Positions 10,323 to 20,000 of a stretch of DNA of 28,702 bases are shown here, piece after piece (within the stretch, counting starts at the first letter, position 1; every line of letters begins with the position of its first letter). The DNA comes from Saccoglossus kowalevskii (Eukaryota; Hemichordata; Enteropneusta; Harrimaniidae), in assembly GCF_000003605.2 (NCBI RefSeq), contig NW_003150758.1, positions 489,286 to 517,987 on the forward strand, given 5' to 3'. Made by a program: the position numbers and the translations under genes. Under the pieces are notes generated by a model. It saw only the letters and a list, made by a program, of their open reading frames with translations. It ran no database searches and was not told where the DNA came from.

Positions 10323-10609
10323 AAGTGAAGCCTGTGTCAACACATGGCGGTTCTTGCGTTATAACAACTACACCGACTGGCCACGTGTACTGTGATATGG
10401 TGACACCTACACTGGGAGTGGCAGTTGGTGGTAATGGAAATGGTGCTAGTGCAGCTGATGAGATTGGGAATATAGCAGCACGGATGATGATTGCTGGAAA
10501 ATGGGATCACGATTTGTCTCCTGATAGTTTTAGAGTAAAATTCAAGAATAAAGGTAGTTCATTGATAAGATTTGAAAAACACATGAATGGGAGTGCCGAT
10601 CATTTATAA
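10323..10609 (+). CDS. Copy A exon 5 (FAD-binding C-terminus)
   Basis: The acceptor TGTTTTACCAG ends at 10322 and the frame runs to TAA at 10607-10609. It encodes 'TTTPTGHVYCDMVTP' and 'GVAVGGNGNGASAADEIG'. These match the C-terminal half of DAO-family oxidoreductases, where a GGNG-type loop contacts the flavin and a following helix carries a D/S-E-x-G pattern. The basic last 30 residues carry no evident peroxisomal SKL-type signal: the end is -ADHL. It is fully open. Confidence 0.85.
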
Positions 10610-10932
10610 ATTAGATTCGTTGTGATTAGTACTACGATATATGTTACTTATATTTTATCCGTGAATGCAATAGTTCATTTGATTTTGAATTACTGTTGGA
10701 CAGTCTAGTTAGTCTCCTTTTCATGTGCAGCCTGAAAAGGGGAGTGTAGTTTCTTTTTTTCGCCTTCCGTCTGTGACATCTGTAACATTTTCTCAGAAAT
10801 TCTGCAGCATATATCGATGCAATTGACATGTTGATGAACAAGACTCTGATGAATATGCACATACTTTTTTTTCCTGATTTGCGTCATAAATTACCTCTCC
10901 CAACAACACTGAGAGAACAAAAGCATGCTCGG

Positions 10933-10938
10933 AATAAA
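10933..10938 (+). terminator. Possible polyadenylation signal of copy A
   Basis: AATAAA lies 324 nt after the exon 5 stop, in 3' flank that is partly shared with copy B (to about 20272). Copy B diverges just before this hexamer. In AT-rich DNA such hexamers arise by chance, so support is weak. Confidence 0.25.
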
Positions 10939-11280
10939 TAATTAGGTTAGATGGTAATGCTAGGGTTTCAGTGATGTTATGATCTTTATCTGAGTCAGTG
11001 ACAGGGTCCACAGTCTTGTTATATGAAAACAAAATCTTGAGAAAAAGTGGTCAAAAATGTTGTTGTATATTATATCTTTAAACTGTAAATATTGCATTCC
11101 ATTATTAAGAGCCATCACTGAAATACCTGATCATAAAGTTGAAGATCAGTAAAAACACTTTGCAGTTACTGTTTATAAATCTTGGTCAGGCACGTTGACA
11201 CATGTGGTCTAAATATAGCTTCAGTTGTCAGGGTCGTGGTAAAAGAGGTCATACCGTTACAAATCTCATAGAAACTGTAG

Positions 11281-11358
11281 AGGGGGGAGCTACAATTTGA
11301 TGGGAATTATAGTGGTGATACTGAAACAAACCCAGGTCCTGTTAATGTACAAAGTACC
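11281..11358 (+). pseudogene. LINE N-terminal relic with 2A-like motif
   Basis: Between a TAG (11278-11280) and a TAA (11359-11361) the + strand reads RGELQFDGNYSGDTETNPGP and then VNVQST. The core SGDTETNPGP (11311-11340) matches the ribosome-skipping 2A signature D-V/I-E-x-N-P-G-P except that Thr replaces Val/Ile. 2A-like sequences are known at the N-terminus of some non-LTR retrotransposons, including sea urchin and trypanosome elements. A 26-codon match could occur by chance, but NPGP preceded by GDxE is distinctive. Confidence 0.5.
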
Positions 11359-11504
11359 TAAATTAACAAAGAAGTCAAGTTGATATTAAAAATACATCGA
11401 GGGTTACTCAGATTTATGATGCAATTTCTTGAGCATGTATGAGACATAGTTTGGTTGCACTTGTGTACTCTGAGATTTTGTACATGGGTCAATGGAAGTT
11501 TTCA

Positions 11505-12998
11505 GTTATCAGTACAGTACTAGATTAAATAAAGGATATCACTTTATGGTTAGTTGTACCCACATAGAGTACATATCAATTCACCTGTTTGCAGATGTTT
11601 CATGTATTATTTTAACATGAGTATTTTATAATTAAACGACGGGGATTGTGTCTAATTTTGATTTCGCATTTGATTAAAGACGCAACAATTGTTGCTGTTA
11701 CAGATAAACTTATACGTACTTACTGGAAAGCTTCTAATTGTGATACAGATCGTTTCTCTCTGTATGCGTAATTATGATTCTGATGGTTTTACAAGTAAAT
11801 TACATGCGCCACCAAGAACCTGGGTACCAAATAGAAGGAATAAAATACATGAATAAAAATGGGGGTCGGGGTACTTTCATTGTAATTGTGTATCTATATC
11901 AGGAGAGAAATCTCATATATTGAATGAGGTATAGTGATAGCACAGAGTTTGATACTTTTAAAATTGTCTCTTATTGCCAAAGTTATGCCGAAACGCGTCA
12001 GATCGAAGCAAAATAAAATTGATGCGTGTTCATGGAAAAACGTAAACATTTGACAACAAACGCGAGCTATAGATGGCGCCGTATTCTTCAGTGGTCACCT
12101 AACATATTAAATGATGTAACGCTGGTGATGTATTAATAGGAGTCTCGATCATAGTACAACGGAACAAGAAGTGCGGGTAGGTAACCTCACTGTCAGGTAA
12201 TACTGCATAACAAGTAATCTACGTATTTTTTACCTAGCATGCAACACAAACACCAGTAATTGTGCTTATATAATCTATATAGCCACATATACAAACGGCG
12301 CAGCAGTTATATGATCCAATAGTTTTGAGGGGCGTGGGAGTATTTTGTTGTTTGAAATGTGCTATTATGATCGGGATTCACAAAAAAAGCATTCCTGAGC
12401 ATGATTTTGTGTGAAAATAGGCGCAAACAAAGATCTATTTTTTTTATAACTGCTTAAAACGTGTCAGGTGACCGTTAAAGAATACAACGCCCTCTACCGG
12501 CTTAGTTTGGTTTGAACTGTTCATGTGAATATGTATCTCCGAGTTGATGTGTTGTAAAAACTAAAACAGATCAATTGTATTATTGACATTTTCACAGAAA
12601 ATAAATTAATAGGATATGAATTTTACGTAATTTCACAACATACGCAACTAAATTGAAAATGACATTTGATTTTACATGTTTAACATTACTGTTGTAAAAA
12701 AGGCTGTTTGGCCATTACCATATGGCATGATGCTACATGTACTATGACAGTACACGTATATATTATTAAGTGATAGTCCATATATATGATAGTATATACT
12801 ATTAGGTGGGTAATGGGAAGGTGGTAAGTATGTGGCGTTCAGTTTGTTCAGGTAACAATTAGAGATAAAGTTGGACAGTTACTATGTTTGTGTATTGACT
12901 GTCGTCTAGCATTACATAATATTGGCCCTGATTTTGTTTATTTGTTGTTTATTTTTAAATTTGTTACAAATATTGTGCTTTTATTTTGATTATTTTTG
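11505..12998 (+). repeat. Upstream block of tandem unit B, first part
   Basis: The stretch is collinear with unit A from 437 onward. It includes the inverted-repeat element and the segment near 12690 shared with A 1585. It then matches unit C (23040-23210) up to the point at about 12998 where a 1.8-kb insertion interrupts B. No gene is seen. Confidence 0.8.
11980..12560. repeat. Diverged inverted-repeat (foldback) element, copy B
   Basis: The left arm (11980-12103) and right arm (12461-12560) are reverse-complementary in the same blocks as in copy A: GTCAGGTGACC, GAATAC, CGCC-TCTA, GAATATG-ATCT and GATGTGTTG. The interior is about 360 bp, as in A. The C version holds an extra 1.75 kb. Confidence 0.6.
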
Positions 12999-13725
12999 AC
13001 TCCCGTGTGCGAAGCACAAAAAGGAAGTCTTTGCAGTTAGTGTGTCTGTTCCACTGATATCTCAATAACCATACATTGATTGTTGATGAAACTTGGTGCA
13101 TAATCGCTCTGTGCCAGTGCGCAGATTTGATTAGGTTTTGGTAAAAATCCTTGCATATTAATTACCTAATTTGCATAATTAATTAATTTTCAGCTTTTGA
13201 TATTTCTTGTAGTAATCATCACATTTCAATAAAACTTGTTACATAGATGTCATATGACACTGCACATACCTGATAGTTTTTAGGGTAATATCAGTACATA
13301 TTAATTACCTAATTTGCATAATTAATTAATTTTTAGCTTTTGGTATTTCAAGTAGTAATCATCACATTTCAATTAAACTTGGTACATAGTTACAGAGACC
13401 TGATTTATTAGCATAATTAGTTAATTTTCAGCTTTTCGCCTGATAACTCAAGTACTGATCATTATATTTCAATGAGACTTGCTATATAGATTTTCTAGGA
13501 CTATGCAGAGACCTGATTAGTTTTAGGGTAAATAATTGTGGATATTAATTACCTAATTCGCATAATTAGTTAATTTTTTCCATGAATGTTCCACTGATAT
13601 ATAAAGAACCACTAATTGGATTTTAATGAAACTGAGTATTCGTCATCACATTTCAATGAACTTAGGACTATGCAGAGACCCAATAGTTTTTCGAAAATAT
13701 TTATGCTTATTAATCACCTAATTAA

Positions 13726-14609
13726 GGTAGAGATGCAGTTTACCTGACAGGTATTTTAATTAGTTAATTAGAAAACTAAGATGACCTCCCTTGTCCACAA
13801 AACTATATATTTTCGGAAAGCTTATTGTATGAATTTTAAAATGTTGTTAGTATTTTTTGTTTATGGACAATGTAGTTAGAAATATGCACAAAAATGTGCT
13901 TTTTTGGTCAAAAGTGATTAAAAAAAATAGCTTCTACACCATGCTTCTGTTTCCTGTCAAAATTGTCTACGGGTACATCTGTTTACTATGAAGAAAGTGC
14001 CGTCTTGAAAACTGTCTACCAGTTGTCAATTTTGCAGGGCAGCAGCTCAAATTTCACTACTTCAAGTTTATGCATAAATTAACACCCAGGCTAGTTGTCT
14101 GTGCGATTGTTGTAACACTGTTCAACCAAAAACAATGCCCTGACGGGGTTTTGAAGATAAACACATTGTCAATCATTTGTGAAAATTTCAAAACAAAAGG
14201 TCAAAGCGTCTAGGAGCTATTTTTTTAAAGTTCTGGGATGTGCACTAAAAAGAAGCTGAGATAATTGCTAATTTGCATAACAATTCACTCTGTAAGACGT
14301 TCGCTAATGCTCATAATTAAAATGGCTGTAACAGTTCCAAATTTAAATGTATTATCGTTTTGTAAAAAGTTAAATATAGTGCATAATATGGAGATCCTGT
14401 CATTCCTGTTTTTCAACATGTCTCTTTTTTATTATTTATGTACAGCCCTGCTTAATCTTGCTAAGCATTCAAAAGAGAGAATGTTTGTACCTGTTATTTA
14501 TATTTTAAAATCGTCTTTTGAGTATGTTCCTCTATAGCCAAGACTGTTTGAATAATAAAAAGCAAAAAAAAAAAAAAATTCACTCCCACCACGAACCTGC
14601 ATCTCTACC
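13726..14609. mobile_element. 884-bp TTAA-flanked inverted-repeat transposon (nonautonomous)
   Basis: The left end GGTAGAGATGCAG (13726-13738) and right end CTGCATCTCTACC (14597-14609) are perfect 13-bp inverted repeats. They are flanked on both sides by TTAA (13722-13725 and 14610-14613). It interrupts one unit of the surrounding tandem repeat, whose sequence resumes immediately on the other side, so this is a real insertion boundary. TTAA duplication is the hallmark of piggyBac-type transposition, though the termini do not start with the usual CCC/GGG, so the family is uncertain. No transposase: the open frame at 14265-14537 has no recognisable domain. Confidence 0.75.
14554..14578 (+). other. 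AATAAA followed by A15
   Basis: AATAAA at 14554-14559 is followed after 4 nt by a run of 15 A (14564-14578), just inside the right end of the TTAA-flanked element. This resembles the 3' end of a retroposed transcript captured inside the element, but an expanded A-run would look the same. Confidence 0.35.
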
Positions 14610-14838
14610 TTAAAATAATTAATTAATTGATATCTCCATTACTGATCATCACATTTGAATAAAATTTGGTACATAAATGCTCTAGAACAATAGACAGACC
14701 CCTATTAATTTTGGGTTGAAACTTGTTCATACTAATTCTCTAATAATAATAGTTTTTATGTTCTAATCACATTTCAATGAAACTTGGTACATATATATTA
14801 CATTACACAGGCCTTTCTAAGCTTTATTTGATAACTCA

Positions 14839-15421
14839 TGTGTGTGGTAACCAGTAACAAGAATAAAAATGTCTAGGCCTTTCAGTCTTCTTCAAAATTG
14901 TATATTGGCTGCTGACCATTTCTTGTCTATCTCTTTATTGTTTCATTAATGTCATTTCTTGCGGCTTTTTGGTCGTAACAAACGGTTAATTTTGTGATGG
15001 TCATATTAAGTTTTCGATATGGCTGTATTTTACAATGCGTGTAATATACTAGTACATTGTTTATTAACATGAAATTGGAAAACGTGTTGTGCGAAGAACA
15101 TCATCCTCCTGTCGTTAATTATCACTTTATATTTAATAACGTATGACGGACACATGGGTGAAATAAAATATTGTTAAACGAATTTATTGTTAGAAGGAGA
15201 GTGTTCTCAATTAAACCATTCACTGATAAATATGCAAATGACGCATAGAAGGCCCAGTCTTTATATACAATAACATGTAAAACCGACCCAGTTTTTTTTT
15301 TGTATATATAAATTTAAATTATCTAAACATATACAGTTGTCTGGAATGTGCATTGCTTTCAATATTGAGGTGCAGAAGCGTTATTTAATTGTGTTTTCCA
15401 GTTTTCAAATAGTTTTGATTT
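14839..15421 (+). repeat. Upstream block of tandem unit B, second part, with promoter-like end
   Basis: Collinearity with units A (from about 1757) and C (from about 23215) resumes here. The end holds the ATGCAAAT octamer (15232-15239), a CRE-like TGACGCA (15239-15245) and a TATA-type stretch TATATATAAAT (15303-15313). B has about 20 nt more than A between the 'ttttccag' and 'tgcagtc' elements before the ATG. Confidence 0.7.
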
Positions 15422-15427
15422 GCAGTC

Positions 15428-15553
15428 ATGGATGGAGTAGTATATGACTTGTGTATTGTTGGAGCTGGTCTTATCGGTTCTGCTGCAGCTAGACATGCAA
15501 CTATTATATCGCCAGCTGCTAAAATATGCTTAATTGGACCCAAAGAACCTGTG
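15428..15553 (+). CDS. Copy B exon 1, intact GxGxxG, weak donor
   Basis: The 42 codons begin MDGVVYDLCIVGAGLIG, with the canonical dinucleotide-binding glycines at residues 12, 14 and 17. The donor at 15554 reads GTCAGC rather than the GTAAGT of A and C: GT is kept but positions +3 and +6 are changed, a clear weakening. Confidence 0.85.
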
Positions 15554-16229
15554 GTCAGCAGTACAGTATTTTATAACCCAATGCAAAGGGCACAATTGGA
15601 GGTATTAAATTGATGTCTGCCTTACATCAATACACCATATCGTATCTTTTCATATATTATTATACTAATTTACAATATCATATCCATTCCCAATACTGGT
15701 TTATCAATTCAGACACACGATTTCTATTCACAATATTCGTATATCATTCATATCTATGTATTCATCTTTATATCAATTCAATACTTGGAAATGCCAATAT
15801 ATTATCCAGTTTTCAATTTCACCGATTGAATGATGCCATGATTTCTAGTGTAGGCTTTCCTGTTTATTAGCAAAGTATCTTTATGTCTTCTCATCATCTG
15901 TTTGTGGTTTATCACCATCCTAACACGACATCTTCAACCGTCATGCTTTTAGTAGTGCATTGTGTGGCTGAATGCCATATCCTATATATTTTCTGCTCTA
16001 TGGACAAGGTTCTTTCACTTATTTGATAGATTATCCCTGACCACTCTGTGGCTTAAGTAACATTCACTCAACCATCTAATCACCATGCGCACACTCCTTT
16101 ACCATATCATATCATATACTGCTTTCATTCATTCAGCTTTGCTGCATGCATAGGTTAATGAATGACAAGCAACCTATACAAGATTTTGAGTCCTTATTTA
16201 TATATATAAATTCACCATATGATATACGG

Positions 16230-16230
<1 letters not shown>

Positions 16231-16295
<65 letters not shown>
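16231..16295 (+). repeat. (TAA)n microsatellite in intron 1 of copy B
   Basis: A perfect trinucleotide run of about 65 bp (roughly 21 units). The matching place in copy C has no such run, so it expanded after the duplication. Read as protein it gives a poly-Ile open frame, which is an artefact. Confidence 0.95.
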
Positions 16296-17017
16296 TTTTA
16301 TTCATATTAAAAAATTGCTCACCATATACCTGTTCATCAAATATATGCTTTCAACACATTATATTCACCATATTGTGATGTTTATTGACATTATATTAAC
16401 GTTCATACAATATTCCATGATATCCATTCATATCGTATCTTTTGGTATCTTTTCACAATATGATATGATATACACCTCATTATCAGCATTGTTACAAGCA
16501 TAGGTTATTGAATAAGCAGCCTATACAAAGGTTTGAGGTCACAGAGTGCGAGTGTCATTCTACAACAAGATTGTAACATTTCTGCAATCATTGTGATTAT
16601 GTGTTTAGTTTATTATAAATCTCGCCATGCAATTTGTTTGGTCTGACTCATGTCCATGGCATAAAACGAAGTCATTACAAATGCATGAATGAATGTCCGC
16701 CTGTTTATTGTGTTTTATTTTGTATTCTCAAAACAGTTTGATCTATTACTGTAAAATACTCTATTTTAGCTGGAATTAATGTTTGGCTGTTTTGTGCGAA
16801 GTTTATTTTCACTGATTTCGGAAAATAGACATTTTCACTTATACAGTGAAAATAGCAAATATACATTTCAAGTGAATATGAAGCACTTTAGCATCTATAG
16901 TGTCAGTGCAGATTCTTATAGGGAAATTTACTGCTATCTTATTTGGTGGAAATGGCCCAGCCATGTTATATGAAGTATAGCATTGGGTTTGCGTTGAATT
17001 GAATTGATTCAGTTTAG

Positions 17018-17162
17018 AATTTTGCAGAAAATCCCGAACGCACCATCTTTTCTTCTCATTATGATGAAGGACGCTTAGCAAAAACGATGATGCCAGATTT
17101 ATTGTGGGCTGTGTTAGATAACAGATCAATATCACGATATGAGGGAATTCAACAACAAACTG
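17018..17162 (+). CDS. Copy B exon 2
   Basis: The acceptor ends at 17017 (AGTTTAG), the donor GTATGT begins at 17163. The length is 145 nt, as in A. It reads 'NFAENPERTIFSSHYDEGRL' and then 'AKTMMPDLLWAVLDNR'. Undamaged; it differs from A at several codons, mostly conservative. Confidence 0.85.
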
Positions 17163-17482
17163 GTATGTATATTTATTGTTGTTTCGTTTGTCTGTCTATC
17201 TATATGGAGACAATGATATCTGATAATGATATAGATAATATTACAATATCAACCCCTAATTATATAAAGATATTTTAATATTAAGGTATAATAGTTTATG
17301 TTAATTTAATGCAGAAATCAGTTTGAAGTTAGTTTGTACTTTGAATATCATATTTGTTTATCAGTTAATGCTGCGTGCATGGTGCTTCTTGAAACAAGTC
17401 GCGGTTTGATTGTTATTCCCCTAATATTTAGCTACCATTACATAATCTTGCAGAAATCATTTTATATAATTGTTTTCTGCAG

Positions 17483-18064
17483 GAACACGCTTTTTCACAG
17501 ATGTTGGCTTTATGATGATTAGTGTGAAAGAGGAACATGAACACACGTCAGTTATGAAAGACATGGCAGTGAGATTTGGAAAAGAAATTGACATTCTTGA
17601 TAAAACTGAACTCGCTGAAAGGTATGATTATCTGTCGATGCGTCCAAACGACGAGGCCATACTTGAGTTAAATCACGCTGGATACGTCAGTGGAAGAAAA
17701 CAGGTATTAGCACAGCAAACAGCTGCTCGACAGCAAGGATGTGACATCATTGACGACATTATTAATCATGTGACCGAATGTAACCAATCAACTGTCGGTA
17801 ATGTGATGAAGTTAACTACAGATAAAGGTCACATCATGCGCACTAGGAAAGTGCTGTTAACTACAGATGCCTTCACGTCATTCAAACATCTGTTACCACC
17901 TGGCAAAGAGTTAGACGTTACATTATATTCTAAGACTCAGGCCTTTGCAGAGCTTACACCAGAAGATGCTAAGAGATTGAAAGACATGCCAACTATAGGG
18001 CGGAAATATACAAAAGAAGGAAAACATGATCTTTACATGTTGCCGCCAATTAAATATCCCAACG
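17483..18064 (+). CDS. Copy B exon 3, the only intact copy
   Basis: This 582-nt exon begins after TTTTCTGCAG and ends at a GTAGGA donor. It encodes 'RFFTDVGFMMISV', 'AILELNHAGYVSGRKQVL', 'LLPPGKELDV' and 'GRKYTKEGKHDLYMLPPIKY'. Comparison shows what copy A lost: the 34 nt from 17962 to 17995. The frame continues 11 nt into the intron to TAG, so unspliced reading would also end there. Confidence 0.9.
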
Positions 18065-18720
18065 GTAGGATTTAGTTCGACTTTTTTATATTATAAAGCG
18101 AATATATGGATTGCCATTTAATTGAACGCAAATGTCAAATCATTCATGGCAACACATTTTAAATACTTTAATTACAGACAATTATAATGGAATGCAATTT
18201 AATTACAGTTTTATATAATTAAAATACCTTAATTTAATTTATCAGCCCAAAACATGAGATGCCAAGTTACGTAAAGCCGGTGGTTGTTGCAAATTTCATG
18301 TAAAAAAAAACGATGTATTTAATACGGGTTGTGTACGTCGCTACGATCCTCATATCGAAAACGATTATTAGAGGTGTCACTTTGGCATAAAAGACTCAGC
18401 CAAAAACATGTAAAATCGTCCGTGTCGACAGATTTGTGTTAATAATGTAAATATGTAGATAATTCCAGGAGAGAACATACATTGTTAATAGCTGTCATGT
18501 TGCAACCTAACAGTAGTGTTTTACCCATGTATGCTCCAAGAGTACATATCTTGCTGTCATATGGAACCACATGTAGTGTTGTTTAACGTGTTTGTCATGT
18601 TTTACATGAGTAATAATGTTGTAGGTGTACCCATTTTATTTTCACCAATCTACCAATCTTAATCTATTTCAAGCAGCGGGATTATTAAAGATCATGTGAT
18701 AAACCTCTATGTTAACAGCC

Positions 18721-18813
18721 TACATAACAAAATATGACCTCAACACCCTAAATGAGATACAAGTCATCATGGGTGGTGATTTCAACTGCACTTTTGATCT
18801 GAATATATACTAA
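18721..18813 (+). pseudogene. LINE endonuclease relic in intron 3 of copy B
   Basis: The + strand reads 'KYDLNTLNEIQVIMGGDFNC' and then 'TFDLNIY' before TAA. MGGDFNC is the catalytic Asp/Asn block of LINE-type endonucleases, which usually read hydrophobic-GGDFNc. It is a different and older insertion than the LINE in copy A, because A and B share it. Flanking blocks are not recognisable. Confidence 0.55.
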
Positions 18814-19432
18814 TGGAAGCAGAAACCGAGCATAAACATATCATCTTTACAATATGCTATAAGTTTGTTGACCTAGAATAATGTTAATTTTAATTAGGAC
18901 GAGCTGATATGGTTACATCGGTTAACAGGGAGTAGATATACAAATGTACAATGTTAACGACAATTCATATAAACACAGTTTGAGATTTTGGTGTACATGA
19001 ACATAATGAATTTCAAGCTGTTTAAGAGTAAGGATACAGTCTGGTGCACTTATACTATTTATATATATAAGTATAAATATGTATAACATGCATCTGTGCA
19101 ACAATAGACATTAAGAATGGATCAGGGCATTTTTCATCTTTGGTATTATTCACATAAATCCCAATGACATTGAGTTAAATGAAGGCAATCAACAAAAATG
19201 CTTGCTGTCTGCGTGAACTTAGAGGGAGTCAAAAATAACTTAGATTGCCATCAGAGACGATGACAGACCTTGTAAACATGCACCATGCAGCTACATATCC
19301 CGCATCAAATTAACAAGAGTGTCGAAATGTCTGTTGTGCCAAAATATAATACATTACAATGCAATACAACATGACATGATACATTGTAACCAATGATACT
19401 CTGATTGTTTACATAGTTGATTTTGTTTACAG

Positions 19433-19458
19433 GTAAATATTATCTAAAGATTGGACAT
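19433..19458 (+). pseudogene. Copy B exon 4 remnant (26 nt)
   Basis: Identical in start to copy A exon 4 ('GKYYLKIGH') and then abruptly replaced by sequence containing a short direct repeat ('tttagagtatat' twice). The remaining 118 nt of the exon and the intron 4 donor are gone. Confidence 0.85.
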
Positions 19459-19932
19459 TTAGAGTATATTTAGAGTATATGTAATAAAGTTTCACTTAGT
19501 TAAGTACGCATGTTTCACGCATCACAACTACTAACTCGATGCAAGTCAACATTTAACAAGATTATTATGATACATTACATATCAATTACGTAAATTTACA
19601 TACATATTGATTACTGTGAATATATAATTTATCCAGTATAGATAATGTTTAACTATCATGCATATTCTTTGTGTATATTCATATTCATTGTCTAATATAC
19701 ATGCTTATTTGATACGTGTATATTCATATTCATTGAGTAATTACTATCATATTTGGGTTAATATGATAAACTATCATGCATGTTAACAAGTTTGCATTTA
19801 GATTACCGAATATTCATAACTATTATTCACACTGATTAGCTAATATGCATATTACCAACCGAAAATGCATACTCATTTGTTTGTATGCATACTAATTACC
19901 TGAACATTTGAATTTCCTCAATGTTTTACCAG

Positions 19933-19998
19933 GAGTGAAGCCTGTGTCAACACATGGCGGTTCTTGCGTTATAACAACTACACCGACTGGCCATGTGT
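19933..19998 (+). pseudogene. Copy B exon 5 remnant (66 nt)
   Basis: It encodes 'VKPVSTHGGSCVITTTPTGH' and then V before TAG at 19998-20000. The junction jumps to sequence matching A 10628 onward, a deletion of 239 nt relative to copy A that removes the GGNGNG block and the stop codon. Confidence 0.85.
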
Positions 19999-20000
19999 AG

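Larger units (their letters stand above)
2268..10609 (+). pseudogene. FAD-dependent oxidoreductase (DAO/sarcosine-oxidase-like), copy A, disrupted
   Basis: Five exons are supported by GT-AG junctions and by alignment with copies B and C: 2268-2393, 7611-7755, 8060-8616, 9882-10025 and 10323-10609. The family is flavin oxidoreductases that oxidise amines or amino acids such as sarcosine, often in peroxisomes or mitochondria; the substrate here is unknown. Evidence is the N-terminal Rossmann strand with its glycine motif, the 'SSHYDEGRL' and 'YVSGRKQV' blocks, and the C-terminal 'TTTPTGHVYCD' and 'GGNGNGASAADEIG' blocks typical of the FAD-binding end. Lesions: residue 14 of the GxGxxG motif is Ser, and exon 3 has a 34-bp deletion that creates a TAG at 8539-8541, so translation would end after 250 residues of an expected 427. 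Intron 1 is 5.2 kb because of a LINE insertion. Exons 4 and 5 are open, so decay is probably recent. A sequencing artefact at 8539 is possible but the accompanying 9-bp duplication argues against it. Confidence 0.85.
10610..11504. other. 3' flank of copy A and A-B spacer
   Basis: 10610-10918 is shared with the 3' flank of copy B (19999-20272). The remainder to about 11504 is unique in the window and separates units A and B. It contains the short 2A-like LINE relic at 11281-11358. Minus-strand open frames at 10644-11032 have no recognisable domain, and I do not regard them as genes. Confidence 0.6.
12999..14838 (+). mobile_element. 1.84-kb insertion of about 140-bp degenerate tandem repeats in unit B
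   Basis: Unit C runs directly from '...tatttttaact' to 'gtgtgtgg' (near 23210). In B these two ends are separated by this insertion. Its body repeats a unit containing TTAATTACCTAATTTGCATA followed by TTAATTTT and 'cagctttt', then a 'catcacatttcaat' block and a 'gaaacttggtacata' block. The TTAATTACC core recurs near 13157, 13309, 13550 and 13709, with a partial unit near 13404. Units resume after an 884-bp element at 13726-14609. It may be a satellite-bearing element (Helitron or MITE-type). I see no coding capacity and no clear terminal repeats for the outer insertion. Confidence 0.7.
15428..20000 (+). pseudogene. FAD-dependent oxidoreductase, copy B, 3' half deleted
   Basis: Exons are at 15428-15553, 17018-17162, 17483-18064, 19433-19458 (remnant) and 19933-19998 (remnant). 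Exons 1-3 are undamaged and give the best view of the N-terminal two thirds, including an intact GAGLIG motif (residues 12-17). Exon 4 is cut after 26 nt and replaced by about 180 nt of unrelated AT-rich sequence. If translated into that sequence it stops at TAG 19471-19473, giving 297 residues. Exon 5 lacks 239 nt relative to copy A and reads into a TAG at 19998-20000. The first donor is GTCAGC instead of GTAAGT, so even splicing of exon 1 may be impaired. The truncated product would lack the C-terminal flavin-contacting segment and is unlikely to be an active enzyme. Confidence 0.85.

Noticed and set aside
16219-16503. 94-codon open frame on the + strand
   Set aside because: It is mostly poly-Ile from the (TAA)n microsatellite and lies in intron 1 of copy B.
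16779-17135. Frames on both strands around exon 2 of copy B and the equivalent at 7597-7788
   Set aside because: They overlap exon 2 in other frames or the opposite strand; the spliced exon explains the conservation.
19641-19930. Repeated 'tgtatattcatattcat' phrases as a possible repeat array
   Set aside because: They are also in intron 4 of copy A and are irregular; they look like ordinary AT-rich intron sequence rather than a CRISPR-like or satellite array.
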